Source: JADCGM01 sp943370355 (GTDB lineage Bacteria > Pseudomonadota > Alphaproteobacteria > Sphingomonadales > Sphingomonadaceae). From it: a stretch of 64,000 bases of DNA. This document shows positions 16,859-26,055 of this stretch, in pieces. Location of the stretch: positions 1 through 64,000 of the forward strand of contig CALRQP020000018.1 of assembly GCA_943370355.1 (NCBI GenBank), read 5' to 3'. Below the pieces are notes generated by a model. That model was not told the origin of the DNA. It made no database searches and worked only from the letters and a program-made list of their open reading frames with translations. Both the position numbers and the translations under genes were made by a program. The first letter of the stretch is position 1; the number at the start of each line of letters is the position of its first letter.

Positions 16859-18064
16859 ATGGACCTGAGCTACGGTGCCGATGCCGAAGCCTTTCGCGGG
16901 GAGGTGCGCGCCTTCCTGAAAACCGCGTGGCAGCCCGGCGAGCGGCGCAAGGACGAGCTGAAGGCTTTCATTCGCGAATTTCGGCATGCCGCGACCGATG
17001 CCGGCTATCTCTATCGTGCCGTTCCGAAGCGCTACGGCGGCTCCGAACAGCCGGTCGACGTGATCCGTGCCCAGGTCATCCGCGAGGAGTTTCAGCGGGC
17101 CCGCGCGCCGATGGAAGTCGGCGGCAATGGCATGAACATGACGGTGCCGACCCTGCTCGAACGCGGGACCGAGGAGCAGCGCGACCTGTTCATCCGCAAG
17201 ACCGTCGAGGGCGACTACATCTGGGGCCAAGGCTATTCCGAGCCCGGGTCCGGCTCGGATCTCGCTTCGGTCCGTACCAAGGGCGAGCTGGTCGGCGACA
17301 AATGGGTGGTCAACGGCCAGAAAATCTGGACGTCGCAGGGCATGCAGTCGACGCACATGTTCATGCTCGTGCGGACCGAGCCCGCGGCGGCCAAGCATGA
17401 CGGCATTACCTATCTGCTGATCGACCTCGACCAGCCCGGGATCACGCGCCGGCCGATCCGGCAGATGACTGGCGAGCAGGGCGCGCATACCTTCTGCGAA
17501 TTCTTCTTCGACAATGCCGAGACGCCTCTGTCCTGGCAGGTCGGCGGGCGCGGCGAAGGCTGGTATGTCAGCCGCACGACGCTGAAGCATGAGCGCGCCA
17601 GCATCGGCAGCGCCGATGGCCTCGGCAGCCAGTTCGCCAAGCTTGTCGAGCTGGCGAAGGAGGTTGGACGGATCGGCGATCCGGTGATCCGTCAGCAACT
17701 CACGAAGATCGAAGGCTTTGTGATGGCGCATCGCTATTCGAGCTACCGGCTATTTTCCTGCGCTGCTGCCGGCGAAGACCCGGGCCCGATCCAGCTCATG
17801 ATGAAACTGGCGCTGACCGAGGCCGGGCACGAGATCGCGCTGCTGGCGCAGGAACTCATCGGTGATTTTGGCCTGATCGAGCCCGCGGAGGCGGGCGGTC
17901 GCGGGCCGCGATCGGTGCGGCGTGGACCGGAGAAGTGGCTCGATCAGATCATGGGTTCGCTCGGCAATTCGATCGCCGGCGGCGCGAGCAACATCCAGCG
18001 CAACATCATCGGCGAGCGCGGTCTCGGCCTGCCACGCGATCTGGCGATGGAGATGGAGAAATGA
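16859..18064 (+). CDS. acyl-CoA dehydrogenase, large subunit of a heteromeric pair
   Basis: A 401-residue ACAD with YSEPGSGSDLASVRTK, WVVNGQKIWTSQG and the end NSIAGGASNIQRNIIGERG. The IAGGAS sequence replaces the YEGT region, as in large subunits of heteromeric ACADs. The start MDLSYGAD lies two bases after the previous stop; the open frame reaches much further upstream but overlaps the crotonase gene. Its stop overlaps the ATG of the small-subunit gene. Confidence 0.9.
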   Translation: MDLSYGADAEAFRGEVRAFLKTAWQPGERRKDELKAFIREFRHAATDAGYLYRAVPKRYGGSEQPVDVIRAQVIREEFQRARAPMEVGGNGMNMTVPTLLERGTEEQRDLFIRKTVEGDYIWGQGYSEPGSGSDLASVRTKGELVGDKWVVNGQKIWTSQGMQSTHMFMLVRTEPAAAKHDGITYLLIDLDQPGITRRPIRQMTGEQGAHTFCEFFFDNAETPLSWQVGGRGEGWYVSRTTLKHERASIGSADGLGSQFAKLVELAKEVGRIGDPVIRQQLTKIEGFVMAHRYSSYRLFSCAAAGEDPGPIQLMMKLALTEAGHEIALLAQELIGDFGLIEPAEAGGRGPRSVRRGPEKWLDQIMGSLGNSIAGGASNIQRNIIGERGLGLPRDLAMEMEK

Positions 18065-19110
18065 GATTCCATCTCGCAGAAGAACAGGCGGCGATCCAGG
18101 ATGCGGTGCGCGGCACGCTTGCCGACAGCTGGCCGATGGAGCGGGTTCACAAATTTGCCGATGGCCATGCGGATTTTGATCCGGAATCGTGGCACGAATT
18201 GATGGCGCTCGGGATCGGCGGGCTGTTGCTGTCCGAAGCGGACGGCGGCAGCGGTCTGGGTTTGCTCGATGCGGCGCTCGTTGCCGAAATGGCCGGCGGT
18301 GCCGCCGCATCGGGACCGCTGATCGGGCAGTTGCTGACGGGGCTGGCGGTCGCACGGTCGGACAATGCGGCTGCGAAGGCGCACCTTGCCGGCTTGGCCA
18401 GCGGGGAGAACGTGGCGACCCTGGCTTTTGACGGGCTGCCGGAGCAGTGGACGGCGACGCTCGAACGCGGTGGAATTCCGTTCGTGGAGTCGGCCTCAGC
18501 CGCAAACCTGTTCCTTGTCGGTACGGCGGGCGGCGGGCTCGCGCTCGTCGAGGCTGGCGAGGGCGTTAAAATCGACCGCGTGCGCGGCACCGACCGCACC
18601 CGGCCCGTGTCGGCGGTCGGCTATGACGGTGCCAAAGCCCATGTCCTGTTCGCACCCGGAGAGGCGTTCGTCGCGAGGCTATTCGACGCGGCCCTGGTGC
18701 TCATCGCAGCCGACGCTCTCGGCGGGGCGCAGCGCTGCACGGACATGTCGGTGGCTTATGCCAAAGAGCGTATCCAGTTCGGCCAGCCGATCGGCCGCTT
18801 CCAGGCCTTGAAGCACCAGCTCGCGCATATGGCGCTCGATGTCGAACCGGCGCGGGCACTGGTCTGGTATGCCGCGCATGCGCATGACGCGGGCTTGCCC
18901 GATGCGAGCCGCGCCGCCGCGATGGCGAAAGCGCATCTGGCTGACCGATATGTCGCGGTGACCCGCGCCGCCGTCGCCGCGCATGGCGGCATTGGTTACA
19001 CTTGGGAATATGGGCTGAACTACTGGTTCCGGCGGGCGGCGTTCGACCGGGCCTATCTGGGCTCGCCCGCCGTGCACCGCGCGCGGGCAGCCGACATGGC
19101 GGGGTGGTAG
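18061..19110 (+). CDS. acyl-CoA dehydrogenase, small subunit of a heteromeric pair
   Basis: A 349-residue ACAD. The N-terminus MRFHLAEEQAAIQDAV is the usual first helix, the middle is short and Ala-rich, and the C-terminus carries AHGGIGYTWEYGLNYWFRRA without a YEGT motif. The coupled ATGA junction with the preceding large subunit supports a heteromeric enzyme. One base separates it from the uncharacterised gene that follows. Confidence 0.88.
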   Translation: MRFHLAEEQAAIQDAVRGTLADSWPMERVHKFADGHADFDPESWHELMALGIGGLLLSEADGGSGLGLLDAALVAEMAGGAAASGPLIGQLLTGLAVARSDNAAAKAHLAGLASGENVATLAFDGLPEQWTATLERGGIPFVESASAANLFLVGTAGGGLALVEAGEGVKIDRVRGTDRTRPVSAVGYDGAKAHVLFAPGEAFVARLFDAALVLIAADALGGAQRCTDMSVAYAKERIQFGQPIGRFQALKHQLAHMALDVEPARALVWYAAHAHDAGLPDASRAAAMAKAHLADRYVAVTRAAVAAHGGIGYTWEYGLNYWFRRAAFDRAYLGSPAVHRARAADMAGW

Positions 19111-19111
19111 G

Positions 19112-20158
19112 ATGAGCAACCTGGACTTCACCGAAGCGGACGATTGCTATCACCAGCTTTCCGCCGATCCCTATGAGACCGAGACCAATTGGTGGTCGTT
19201 CAACATTCCCGAGCGCAAGATCGGCTGCTGGATCCACGCGCCTTACTATCCCAATCGTAAAACCGTCACCTACCGAGTGTTCGTCTGGGACGATGAGGGT
19301 GTCGATCCGGCGCGCATGGCCTATTACCGCAAGGTCGAGGAAGCGCCGATGGCCGACGCACCGGACCTGCGCGACATCACCTATCCGGTCGACGGCTACA
19401 CGCTGAAAATGCTCGAGCCGGGCATGAAATATCATCTGGTCTACGCCGATCCGTCGCGCGATTTCGCGCTCGATTTCACGCACACCGGTTTGCACCGCCC
19501 GCACCGCTTCCCGCCGGGCGAAGCGCCGTTCATGTCGACGCCGCATTTCGACCAGCTCGGCCAGGTAGAAGGTACGATGACGCTACGCGGCGAGCGCATC
19601 TGCATCGACGGCATCGGCGTGCGTGACCGGACCTGGGGGCCGCGCGGCGGCCCCTATGCCAAAAGCCCGAAGGTCTATGAATCGGATGCCGCGCGGGTGA
19701 AACATCCCGGCGGACCGCGCTGGCGGCAGATCGAGCGCGAACGCGGGCGCGGTCGCATCGATTATATTTTTGGCCACGCGCCTGACGGCCAGTCCGGTTT
19801 TCTCGGCTTCGTCCGCGTCGCCGATGCCGATGCGAGCGGCTGGGCCCCGATGAACGCTGGCTGGCTCCTGCGGGACGGCAAGTTCGGGACGCTCGACAAA
19901 GCGAAGTCGCGGATGATCAACTTCCGCGATCCGAAGACCGGCTGGAACCAGCATATGCAGGTCGTGCTCGGTGACGATCTCGGCCGGACGATGGAAGCCG
20001 AGGGCTTTGCCGTTAGCACGATGAGCGAGGCGGGCTATGGCACCAACCAGCTCATGCGCTGGGAGTTCGACGGCCTGACCGGCTGGGGCGAGGACCAGGA
20101 CGTCTGGAACCCGCAGCATTTCGTGCGGATGCTCGATGCGCTGAAGGCGGTGCGCTAA
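19112..20158 (+). CDS. uncharacterised protein, possible DUF7064/AttH-like lipocalin fold
   Basis: A 348-residue soluble protein with no enzyme motif I can name. It is rich in Trp, Tyr and Asp, and the alternating pattern and phrases such as WWSFNIPERKIGCW and GVRDRTWGPRGG recall proteins once annotated as hydroxyneurosporene synthase (CrtC/AttH-like double lipocalins, DUF7064/7065); this is recollection, not a search. Proteins of that fold bind or isomerise hydrophobic lipids. It is the last gene of the MaoC operon and overlaps the stop of the convergent reductase gene by 4 bases, so it is probably part of the pathway. Confidence 0.8.
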   Translation: MSNLDFTEADDCYHQLSADPYETETNWWSFNIPERKIGCWIHAPYYPNRKTVTYRVFVWDDEGVDPARMAYYRKVEEAPMADAPDLRDITYPVDGYTLKMLEPGMKYHLVYADPSRDFALDFTHTGLHRPHRFPPGEAPFMSTPHFDQLGQVEGTMTLRGERICIDGIGVRDRTWGPRGGPYAKSPKVYESDAARVKHPGGPRWRQIERERGRGRIDYIFGHAPDGQSGFLGFVRVADADASGWAPMNAGWLLRDGKFGTLDKAKSRMINFRDPKTGWNQHMQVVLGDDLGRTMEAEGFAVSTMSEAGYGTNQLMRWEFDGLTGWGEDQDVWNPQHFVRMLDALKAVR

Positions 20159-21132
20159 CCCATCGTCAGCACGACGCGACCCGCGCTTTGGCCGCTGGCG
20201 GCGTCGTTCATCGCGGCGATGAAGTCGTCGATCGGATAGGCCCGGGCGATTGCCGGTTTCAGGATGCCTTGGGCGGCCAGGTCGAAGATCGTGTCGCGGT
20301 TGGCCTGTGACAGTTCGGGTTCGAAAATGCCGAACTGGCGAATGTCGACGCCGATGAGTGCAGCACCCTTGATCAGGGTCAGATGGGTCTTGAGCGCCGT
20401 CATGCCCGCCGGAAAGCCGATGACCAGATGGCGGCCGTTCCAGGCCAGCGACCGGAAGGCCGGCTCGGTCGCGTCGCCGCCGATCGGGTCGAACACGACT
20501 TCGACGGGCTTGCCGTCATTTGCGGCCTTCACCGCGTCGCGCCAGTCCGCCGATCGCGAGTCGAGGACGGCATCCGCACCGCCAGCCAGCGCCAGGGCGC
20601 GTTTGGCATCCGACGAAGCCGACCCGATCACGCGTGCGCCGAGATGCTTGCCGATTTGGACGGCGGCATAGCCCGTCGCGCCGCCCGCGCCGAGCACGAG
20701 CAAAGTCTCGCCAGCGCGGAGGCGGGCCCGGTCGACCAGCGCATGCCACGCCGTCGCGTAACTCACCGAAAACACGGCCGCCGCCGCGAAGCTGACGTTG
20801 TCGGGAAGCAGCCGGACGCTGCGCGCGGGCAGGTTGCAGCATTCGGCGAAGATACCGCCCCAGCCGCTGCCCTGAACGCGCTGGCCGACCGCGAAATCCT
20901 CGACCTCGGTGCCGACCGCCTCGACGACGCCTGCACATTCGCTGCCGGGGACGAAGGGCAGTGGCGGTTTGACCTGATAGCCACCGGCCGCGGTCAGCAC
21001 GTCGACGAAACTGACGCCGGCGGCCCGGACGGCGATGCGGACCTGCCGCGGCCCCGGCGGTCCCGGATCATGGTCGCGCAGGGCATAGCTTTCGGGCGGC
21101 CCATAGGCTTCCGACATGACGGCAAGCGGCAT
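20155..21132 (-). CDS. zinc-free NADPH:quinone-type oxidoreductase (MDR family)
   Basis: A 325-residue medium-chain reductase. The N-terminal GroES-like domain has FVDVLTAAGGYQVKPPLPFVPGSECAGV split around a GxGxxG-type nucleotide site VLGAGGATGYAAVQIGKH. Zinc ligands of alcohol dehydrogenases are absent, as in QOR and enoyl reductases. It probably reduces an enone or enoyl-CoA with NADPH. The start MPLAVMSEAYG lies 4 bases after the stop of the NMO-like gene, with AGGGA upstream; the longer frame reads through that gene. Last gene of a two-gene unit. Confidence 0.88.
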   Translation of the reverse strand: MPLAVMSEAYGPPESYALRDHDPGPPGPRQVRIAVRAAGVSFVDVLTAAGGYQVKPPLPFVPGSECAGVVEAVGTEVEDFAVGQRVQGSGWGGIFAECCNLPARSVRLLPDNVSFAAAAVFSVSYATAWHALVDRARLRAGETLLVLGAGGATGYAAVQIGKHLGARVIGSASSDAKRALALAGGADAVLDSRSADWRDAVKAANDGKPVEVVFDPIGGDATEPAFRSLAWNGRHLVIGFPAGMTALKTHLTLIKGAALIGVDIRQFGIFEPELSQANRDTIFDLAAQGILKPAIARAYPIDDFIAAMNDAASGQSAGRVVLTMG

Positions 21133-21136
21133 CCGC

Positions 21137-22102
21137 TCAATTCCCTCGCTGCAACAGGCTGCGCCATTCGGACCGCCCGCGCGCTGCGTTGAATTCGCGT
21201 TCCAGCCGCCCAACGAGCGTCTCGACGCTTGGAACATCGTCGATCAGCCCGGTCGAATGGCCGCCACTATAGACCGTCTTCCACGCTTTGACGCCCGGCG
21301 GCAGGTCGGGCCGATGAAAGGAGAGCGGCGGCGGCAGATTGGCGGGGTCGAGACCATTTTCCAGCAGCGACTGGCGCAGGAAGCTTGCCGGCATGCCGGC
21401 AATCGCGTCGGTGAACAGCACATCCTCGGCCTGCGCCTCGACGAGCATCGCCTTGTGCGCGTCGGTGGCTCCGGCCTCCTTCGTGGCAATGAACCGCGTA
21501 CCCATCGCGACAAGGTCGGCGCCCAACGCCAGCGCGGCGGCAATTCCTGCGCCATCGGCGATCCCGCCTGCCAGCATGATATAGCCGTCGAACATCGTGC
21601 GCACCGCAGGCAGGAAGGCGAACGGATTGAGCGTGCCGCCATGGCCGCCTGCGCCGCCGCAGACCAGCATCAGCCCGTCGACTCCGGCGGCAATCGCCTT
21701 TTCCGCGAAGGCGAGCGTCGTGACATCGTGGAAGACCAGACCGCCCCAGGCATGTACGGCTGCGACCTCCTCACGCGGGTCGCCGAGATTGGTCAGCACG
21801 AGCGGCACCTTGGCCTTGCGGCAACTCGCGAGGCGCGCGCGCTTGAGGTCCTTGTCGATGGCTTTCGCCGCAAGCAGGTTGACGCAATAAGGCGCGAACT
21901 GACCGCCTTCGCCCAGCGTCCGCGCCTCGGCGTCCGCGATCGTCGCCAGCCAGCCGTCAAGGCCGTCCTCTCCGCGCGCATTGCCGACCGGAAAGGCCCC
22001 GATGACGCCAGCGCGGCAAGCCGCGAGCGTCAGGTCGAGATTGGCAGCGATGATCATCGGGGCCTGCATGAGCGGCAGCCGCAGTCGCCCCCAATCGATC
22101 AT
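21137..22102 (-). CDS. nitronate-monooxygenase-family flavoprotein
   Basis: A 321-residue FMN-binding TIM-barrel protein. Family features include PLMQAPM at the N-terminus, VNLLAAK, the GLMLVCGGAGGHGG phosphate/FMN loop and the ALGADLVAMGTRFIAT segment. Relatives in actinobacterial steroid clusters (IpdC type) act on CoA-linked ring intermediates rather than on nitronates, so the nitronate label should not be taken literally here. The gene is divergent from a second family member at 22184-23170 and shares a family A operator with it. Confidence 0.87.
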   Translation of the reverse strand: MIDWGRLRLPLMQAPMIIAANLDLTLAACRAGVIGAFPVGNARGEDGLDGWLATIADAEARTLGEGGQFAPYCVNLLAAKAIDKDLKRARLASCRKAKVPLVLTNLGDPREEVAAVHAWGGLVFHDVTTLAFAEKAIAAGVDGLMLVCGGAGGHGGTLNPFAFLPAVRTMFDGYIMLAGGIADGAGIAAALALGADLVAMGTRFIATKEAGATDAHKAMLVEAQAEDVLFTDAIAGMPASFLRQSLLENGLDPANLPPPLSFHRPDLPPGVKAWKTVYSGGHSTGLIDDVPSVETLVGRLEREFNAARGRSEWRSLLQRGN

Positions 22103-22133
22103 CCCCTGCTCCCGCTTGACCTGACGTTTATCT

Positions 22134-22152
22134 TATATAACTAGGTAAGCTA
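22134..22152 (+). promoter_or_regulatory. family A operator-like site 5
   Basis: TATATAACTAGGTAAGCTA lies 32 bases from the start of the leftward NMO-family gene and 31 bases from that of the rightward one, almost exactly centred. TTGACC at 22116 may be a -35 element for the rightward gene. Confidence 0.65.
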
Positions 22153-22183
22153 ACAAAGCGCAATCGCACGGGAAATGGCAACC

Positions 22184-23170
22184 ATGGCCTTGAAGACGCG
22201 GATCACCGAACTGCTCGGGATCGAACATCCGATCGTTCAGGGCGGCATGCAAGGCGTCGGCGTTGCCGAACTCGCTTCGGCGGTTTCGAATGCCGGCGGC
22301 CTCGGCCTGCTGACCGCGCTGACCCAGCCCTCGCCCAATGCGCTGCGTAACGAGATCGAACGCTGCCGGTCGATGACCGACAAGCCGTTCGGTGTGAACC
22401 TGACGGTGTTCCCGACGATCAATTCGCCCGACTATGCCGCCTACGCACAGGCGATCATCGATAGCGGGATCAAGGTCGTCGAGACGGCCGGCACGCCTGC
22501 AGTTGCGGAAATCTGGGCGCAGCTGAAGCCGCACGGCATCACGATCCTTCACAAATGCACCGCGGTCCGCCATGCCGTGTCGGCCGAGCGCAAGGGCGTC
22601 GACATCATCTCGATCGACGGGTTCGAATGCGCCGGTCATCCCGGCGAGGACGATATTCCCGGCCTCATCCTGATTCCGGCCGCAGCCGACAAGGTGAAAA
22701 TCCCGATGCTCGCCTCGGGCGGGTTCGGCGACGGGCGCGGCCTTGTTGCGGCGCTCGCGCTCGGTGCCGACGGCATCAACATGGGCACGCGCTTCTGCGC
22801 CACGCAGGAAGCGCCGATCCATGCCAATGTCAAACAGGCCTATCTTGAGAACGACGAGCGTGGTTCGTACCTGATCTTCCGCAATTTCAAGAACACCGCC
22901 CGCGTCGGTAAGAGCGCAGTCTCGGAAGAGGTGGTGCGCCGCCTCGCCCAGCCGGGCGCGAAATTCTCCGACGTGCAGGAACTGGTTGCGGGGTCAGCCG
23001 GGCGCGAATTGCTCGTTACCGGCGACCTTTCGAAAGGCGTGTTCTGGGCCGGCATGGTGCAGGGACTGATCCACGACCTGCCGACCTGCAAGGAACTCAT
23101 CGACCGCATCATCGCCGAGGCGGAGGCGATCGTGAACGCGCGGCTCTCGGGATTGATGAAGGCGGCGTAA
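22184..23170 (+). CDS. nitronate-monooxygenase-family flavoprotein
   Basis: A 328-residue FMN TIM-barrel protein with HPIVQGGMQGV near the N-terminus, FGVNLTVFP, the SIDGFECAGHPGEDD loop containing the family histidine, and ALGADGINMGTRFCAT. It differs clearly from the divergent paralogue, so the two are probably not redundant. ATG 22184 (MALKTRITE) is chosen because GGGAA lies 9 bases before it; an ATG three codons earlier abuts that sequence. Single-gene unit; the convergent SDR gene ends 6 bases downstream. Role inferred as a flavin-dependent redox step on a CoA ester. Confidence 0.87.
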   Translation: MALKTRITELLGIEHPIVQGGMQGVGVAELASAVSNAGGLGLLTALTQPSPNALRNEIERCRSMTDKPFGVNLTVFPTINSPDYAAYAQAIIDSGIKVVETAGTPAVAEIWAQLKPHGITILHKCTAVRHAVSAERKGVDIISIDGFECAGHPGEDDIPGLILIPAAADKVKIPMLASGGFGDGRGLVAALALGADGINMGTRFCATQEAPIHANVKQAYLENDERGSYLIFRNFKNTARVGKSAVSEEVVRRLAQPGAKFSDVQELVAGSAGRELLVTGDLSKGVFWAGMVQGLIHDLPTCKELIDRIIAEAEAIVNARLSGLMKAA

Positions 23171-23176
23171 GGCCTC

Positions 23177-23923
23177 TTAGCGCTGGCCGCCGTCGACGCG
23201 GACCAGTGCGCCGGTGGTAAAACTCGATGCCGGGCTCGCCAGCATCAGAGCGGCGGTGACGATCTCGGGCGGGTTACCCGGCCGCCCGGCCGCGACGGGC
23301 TGTTTCTCGCGCTTTCGTGGATCCCAGGCCTCGGCGATGTCGGTCAGGAAGGGCCCTGCCGAGATCGTGTTTACGCGGACCTTCGGCGCATATTCGCGGC
23401 TCATCGACACGGTCATGGCGTTGAGCGCTGCCTTAGCTGCGCCATAAGGCACGACGCCAGGCAGTGCCATCAGCGCGCCGGTCGAGGAAATGTTGATGAT
23501 GCAGCCGCCATCGCCCTCGGCCATGCGGTGGCCGATCTGGCTGGCAAGGCGGAACGGACCCTTGAAGTTGAGGTTCAGCACGGAATCGAACAGGCTCTCG
23601 GGCATGTCGTGGCTCGGCATCGGCGGCGACATGCCGGCATTGTTGATCAGCACATCGACCCGGCCGAATTCGGAATAGGCTGCTGCGATCAGCCGGTCGC
23701 ACTCGCCCCATTTGCCGACATGCGCCGCAAAGGGGAGGGCACGGCGGCCAAGCGCACGCACCTCGGCGGCAACGGTTTCGCAGGTCTCGATTTTGCGGCT
23801 GGCGATAATGACGTCAGCCCCGCGTTCCGCGAAGGCCCGGACCATCTGATAACCCAGCCCCCGACTACCACCGGTGACGAGCACGACCTTGGCGGTGAAA
23901 TCGAACAGGGGATCCAGACTCAT
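23177..23923 (-). CDS. SDR family oxidoreductase
   Basis: A 248-residue classical SDR with TGGSRGLG, NNAGMSPP, the serine in IINISSTGAL and YGAAKAALN. The C-terminal VRVDGGQR is standard. The start MSLDPLFDF is set by GAGGAG 6 bases upstream; the frame continues upstream into the neighbouring gene without support. It is the last gene of the MarR-linked minus-strand unit and follows another SDR by 10 bases. Likely a 3-hydroxyacyl-CoA or sterol-like alcohol dehydrogenase. Confidence 0.9.
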   Translation of the reverse strand: MSLDPLFDFTAKVVLVTGGSRGLGYQMVRAFAERGADVIIASRKIETCETVAAEVRALGRRALPFAAHVGKWGECDRLIAAAYSEFGRVDVLINNAGMSPPMPSHDMPESLFDSVLNLNFKGPFRLASQIGHRMAEGDGGCIINISSTGALMALPGVVPYGAAKAALNAMTVSMSREYAPKVRVNTISAGPFLTDIAEAWDPRKREKQPVAAGRPGNPPEIVTAALMLASPASSFTTGALVRVDGGQR

Positions 23924-23933
23924 GGCGCTCTCC

Positions 23934-24758
23934 TCAATTTCGGGCATTGTCGGTGCCGGGCAGCGATGTCGCGGATTGGATTGGCGCGTTGGCGAATGCT
24001 GCGAGGATGCGGTCCATGCGTTCGGCGACGACTGTCCCATATTCGCCGTGCGTGAGGATGTGCATCGCGTTTGCACGGATACCTGCGATGACGAGCTCGC
24101 CGACCTCCGCCGGGTCGATCCCGGCATCGGTCGATTGCCGCACGATCCGATCGCTGCCCGCCTTCTCGGTGGACTTGCCGAGGTTGGTGGCGACTAAACC
24201 CGGGCAAAGAACCGATACGCCAATGCCAGATTGCGCAAGCTCGGCGCGCATAACTTCAGACAGACCAACGACGGCGAATTTGGAAGCCGTGTATGCCCCC
24301 AGCCTCGCGCTGGCGATCAATCCGGCCATCGAGGCGGTGTTGACCACATGGCCCGATCCCAGCGCCTTCATTGCGGGCACGAGGCACTGCACGCCGTTGA
24401 ATGTCCCGGTGACCTTGATCGCCATCATACGGTCGAAATTTGCCGGGTCCATCGCATCGATGGTTCTGCCATCCGGCCCGATGCCAGCATTGTTGGCGAG
24501 GATCGAGACCGTTCCGAACCGCGCTTCGACTGCCGTGCGCGCGGCAGTCCATGCAGCGCGATCGGTAACGTCGAGCGAGATAGCCATCGCATGGTCGCCC
24601 AGTCCGGAGACGGATTTTTCAAGCGCTTCGCTATCCCAGTCGGCCAGCGCGACGCGGACGCCTTCGGCAAGCAGCGCCTTGGCGATTGCAAGGCCGATGC
24701 CGCTCGCTGCACCAGTCACCAGCGCCGTGCGGTCAGCGAAGTGGAAGCCGGACACCAT
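23934..24758 (-). CDS. SDR family oxidoreductase
   Basis: A 274-residue SDR: TGAASGIG, NNAGIGPDG, the serine in NTASMAGL and YTASKFAVV. The C-terminal segment after residue 200 (LVIAGIRANAMHILTHGEYG) is the type found in SDRs that lack the usual VDGG end. The ATG shares one base with the stop of the ACAD gene upstream (TGATG), so the two are coupled. Substrate unknown. Confidence 0.9.
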   Translation of the reverse strand: MVSGFHFADRTALVTGAASGIGLAIAKALLAEGVRVALADWDSEALEKSVSGLGDHAMAISLDVTDRAAWTAARTAVEARFGTVSILANNAGIGPDGRTIDAMDPANFDRMMAIKVTGTFNGVQCLVPAMKALGSGHVVNTASMAGLIASARLGAYTASKFAVVGLSEVMRAELAQSGIGVSVLCPGLVATNLGKSTEKAGSDRIVRQSTDAGIDPAEVGELVIAGIRANAMHILTHGEYGTVVAERMDRILAAFANAPIQSATSLPGTDNARN

Positions 24759-26044
24759 CACCTCTTCGCCAAGCTGGCATATTTCGCCTGCGCGGCGGTA
24801 AGCCGGGTCGGTATGTGCTCGCTTGGAAACAGGCCCGCGGCGGCCTTGGCCTTCTTGAGATAGGCCTTGGCGACCTGCACCTTGTGCACTTCGGTCGGAC
24901 CGTCGGCGAGCGCGAGGCTTTCGGCACCCATCAGATAATAGGCGAGCGGCAGCTCGTTGGTGACGCCGAGTGAGCCGTGCAGATGGACGGCGCGGCGGGC
25001 GATGCGGTGGTAGATGTCGGCCATCTGCACTTTGCACATGGCTATTAGCGTACGCGCCGCGCCATGCGGCTCATTGTCGATAACCCAGGCGGTCTTCATT
25101 ACGAGCAGGCGGAACTGCTCGAGCTCGATAAGCGAATCAGCGATGTCGCCCTGCACGAATTGATGCTCGCTGAGCAGCCGCCCCTGCGCTCGGCGCGACA
25201 CGGCGCGTTCGAGCATCATGTCGATCATGCGCTGGCATTTGCCGACGGTGCGCATGGCATGGTGGACCCGGCCGCCGCCGAGGCGGGCCTGCGCGACCTT
25301 GAAGCCTTCGCCCGGGCCGCCCAGCATCGCGTCCAAGGGTACGCGGACCTTGCTGTAGCGAATATAGCCATGGATGCCCTCGCCAAGCGGTTCCTCCATC
25401 AGGCCGACGTTGCGCATGATCTCTACGCCGGGCGTGTCCGTCGGGACGATCAGCATCGACATGCGGCTGTGCGCGGGCGCGTCCGGGTCGGTGACGGCCA
25501 TGACGATGAGGAATTCGGCGAAGCGCGCGTTGGAGGAGAACCATTTCTCGCCGTCGATGACCCATTCGTCGCCATCGCGTGTCGCGCTGCAGATGAATTC
25601 CTTCGGATCGGCGCCGGCCTGTGGCTCGGTCATCGAAAAGGTCGACACGATATCGCCGTCCATCAACGGCTTCAGATAGCGAGCCTTCTGATCGGCGGTG
25701 CCGAACATCGCGAGGATTTCGGCATTGCCGGTGTCAGGCGCGGCAGTGCCGAAGACGGTCGGTGCCCAGTAGGAGCGGCCGAGGATTTCATTGAGCAATG
25801 CCAGCTTGATCTGGCCGTAGCCCGGACCGCCAAGGTCTGGTCCCAGATGGCAGGCCCACAGCCCCTGTGCCTTGACTTGGTCTTGCAACGGTTTGATCGC
25901 CGCACGCGACGCGGCGTTGCGCGTGTCATAGGGATCGCCGTGCCTCGGAAACAGCAAGTCGAGCGATTCGCATTCCTCGCGCACGAACTGTGCGACCCAG
26001 TCGAGCTTGGCCTGAAACGCCGGATCGGTCTTGAAAGTCCACAT
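24758..26044 (-). CDS. acyl-CoA dehydrogenase, ACAD11-like
   Basis: A 428-residue ACAD. FSMTEPQAGADPKEF and WVIDGEKWFSSNA mark the FAD and substrate loops; the C-terminus has ALADGPTEVHKVQVAKAYL. Together with the kinase encoded just upstream it reproduces, as two genes, the two domains of mammalian ACAD11 (APH kinase plus ACAD). In that family the kinase phosphorylates a 4-hydroxyacyl-CoA and the ACAD eliminates phosphate to reach an enoyl-CoA. A related single ACAD lies at 356-1558. Confidence 0.9.
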   Translation of the reverse strand: MWTFKTDPAFQAKLDWVAQFVREECESLDLLFPRHGDPYDTRNAASRAAIKPLQDQVKAQGLWACHLGPDLGGPGYGQIKLALLNEILGRSYWAPTVFGTAAPDTGNAEILAMFGTADQKARYLKPLMDGDIVSTFSMTEPQAGADPKEFICSATRDGDEWVIDGEKWFSSNARFAEFLIVMAVTDPDAPAHSRMSMLIVPTDTPGVEIMRNVGLMEEPLGEGIHGYIRYSKVRVPLDAMLGGPGEGFKVAQARLGGGRVHHAMRTVGKCQRMIDMMLERAVSRRAQGRLLSEHQFVQGDIADSLIELEQFRLLVMKTAWVIDNEPHGAARTLIAMCKVQMADIYHRIARRAVHLHGSLGVTNELPLAYYLMGAESLALADGPTEVHKVQVAKAYLKKAKAAAGLFPSEHIPTRLTAAQAKYASLAKR

Positions 26045-26055
26045 TGCGGGGTCCC

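Noticed and set aside
20155..23170. A nitroalkane degradation module
   Set aside because: The two NMO-family proteins are surrounded only by acyl-CoA genes, and the family name is often misleading for enzymes in such clusters.
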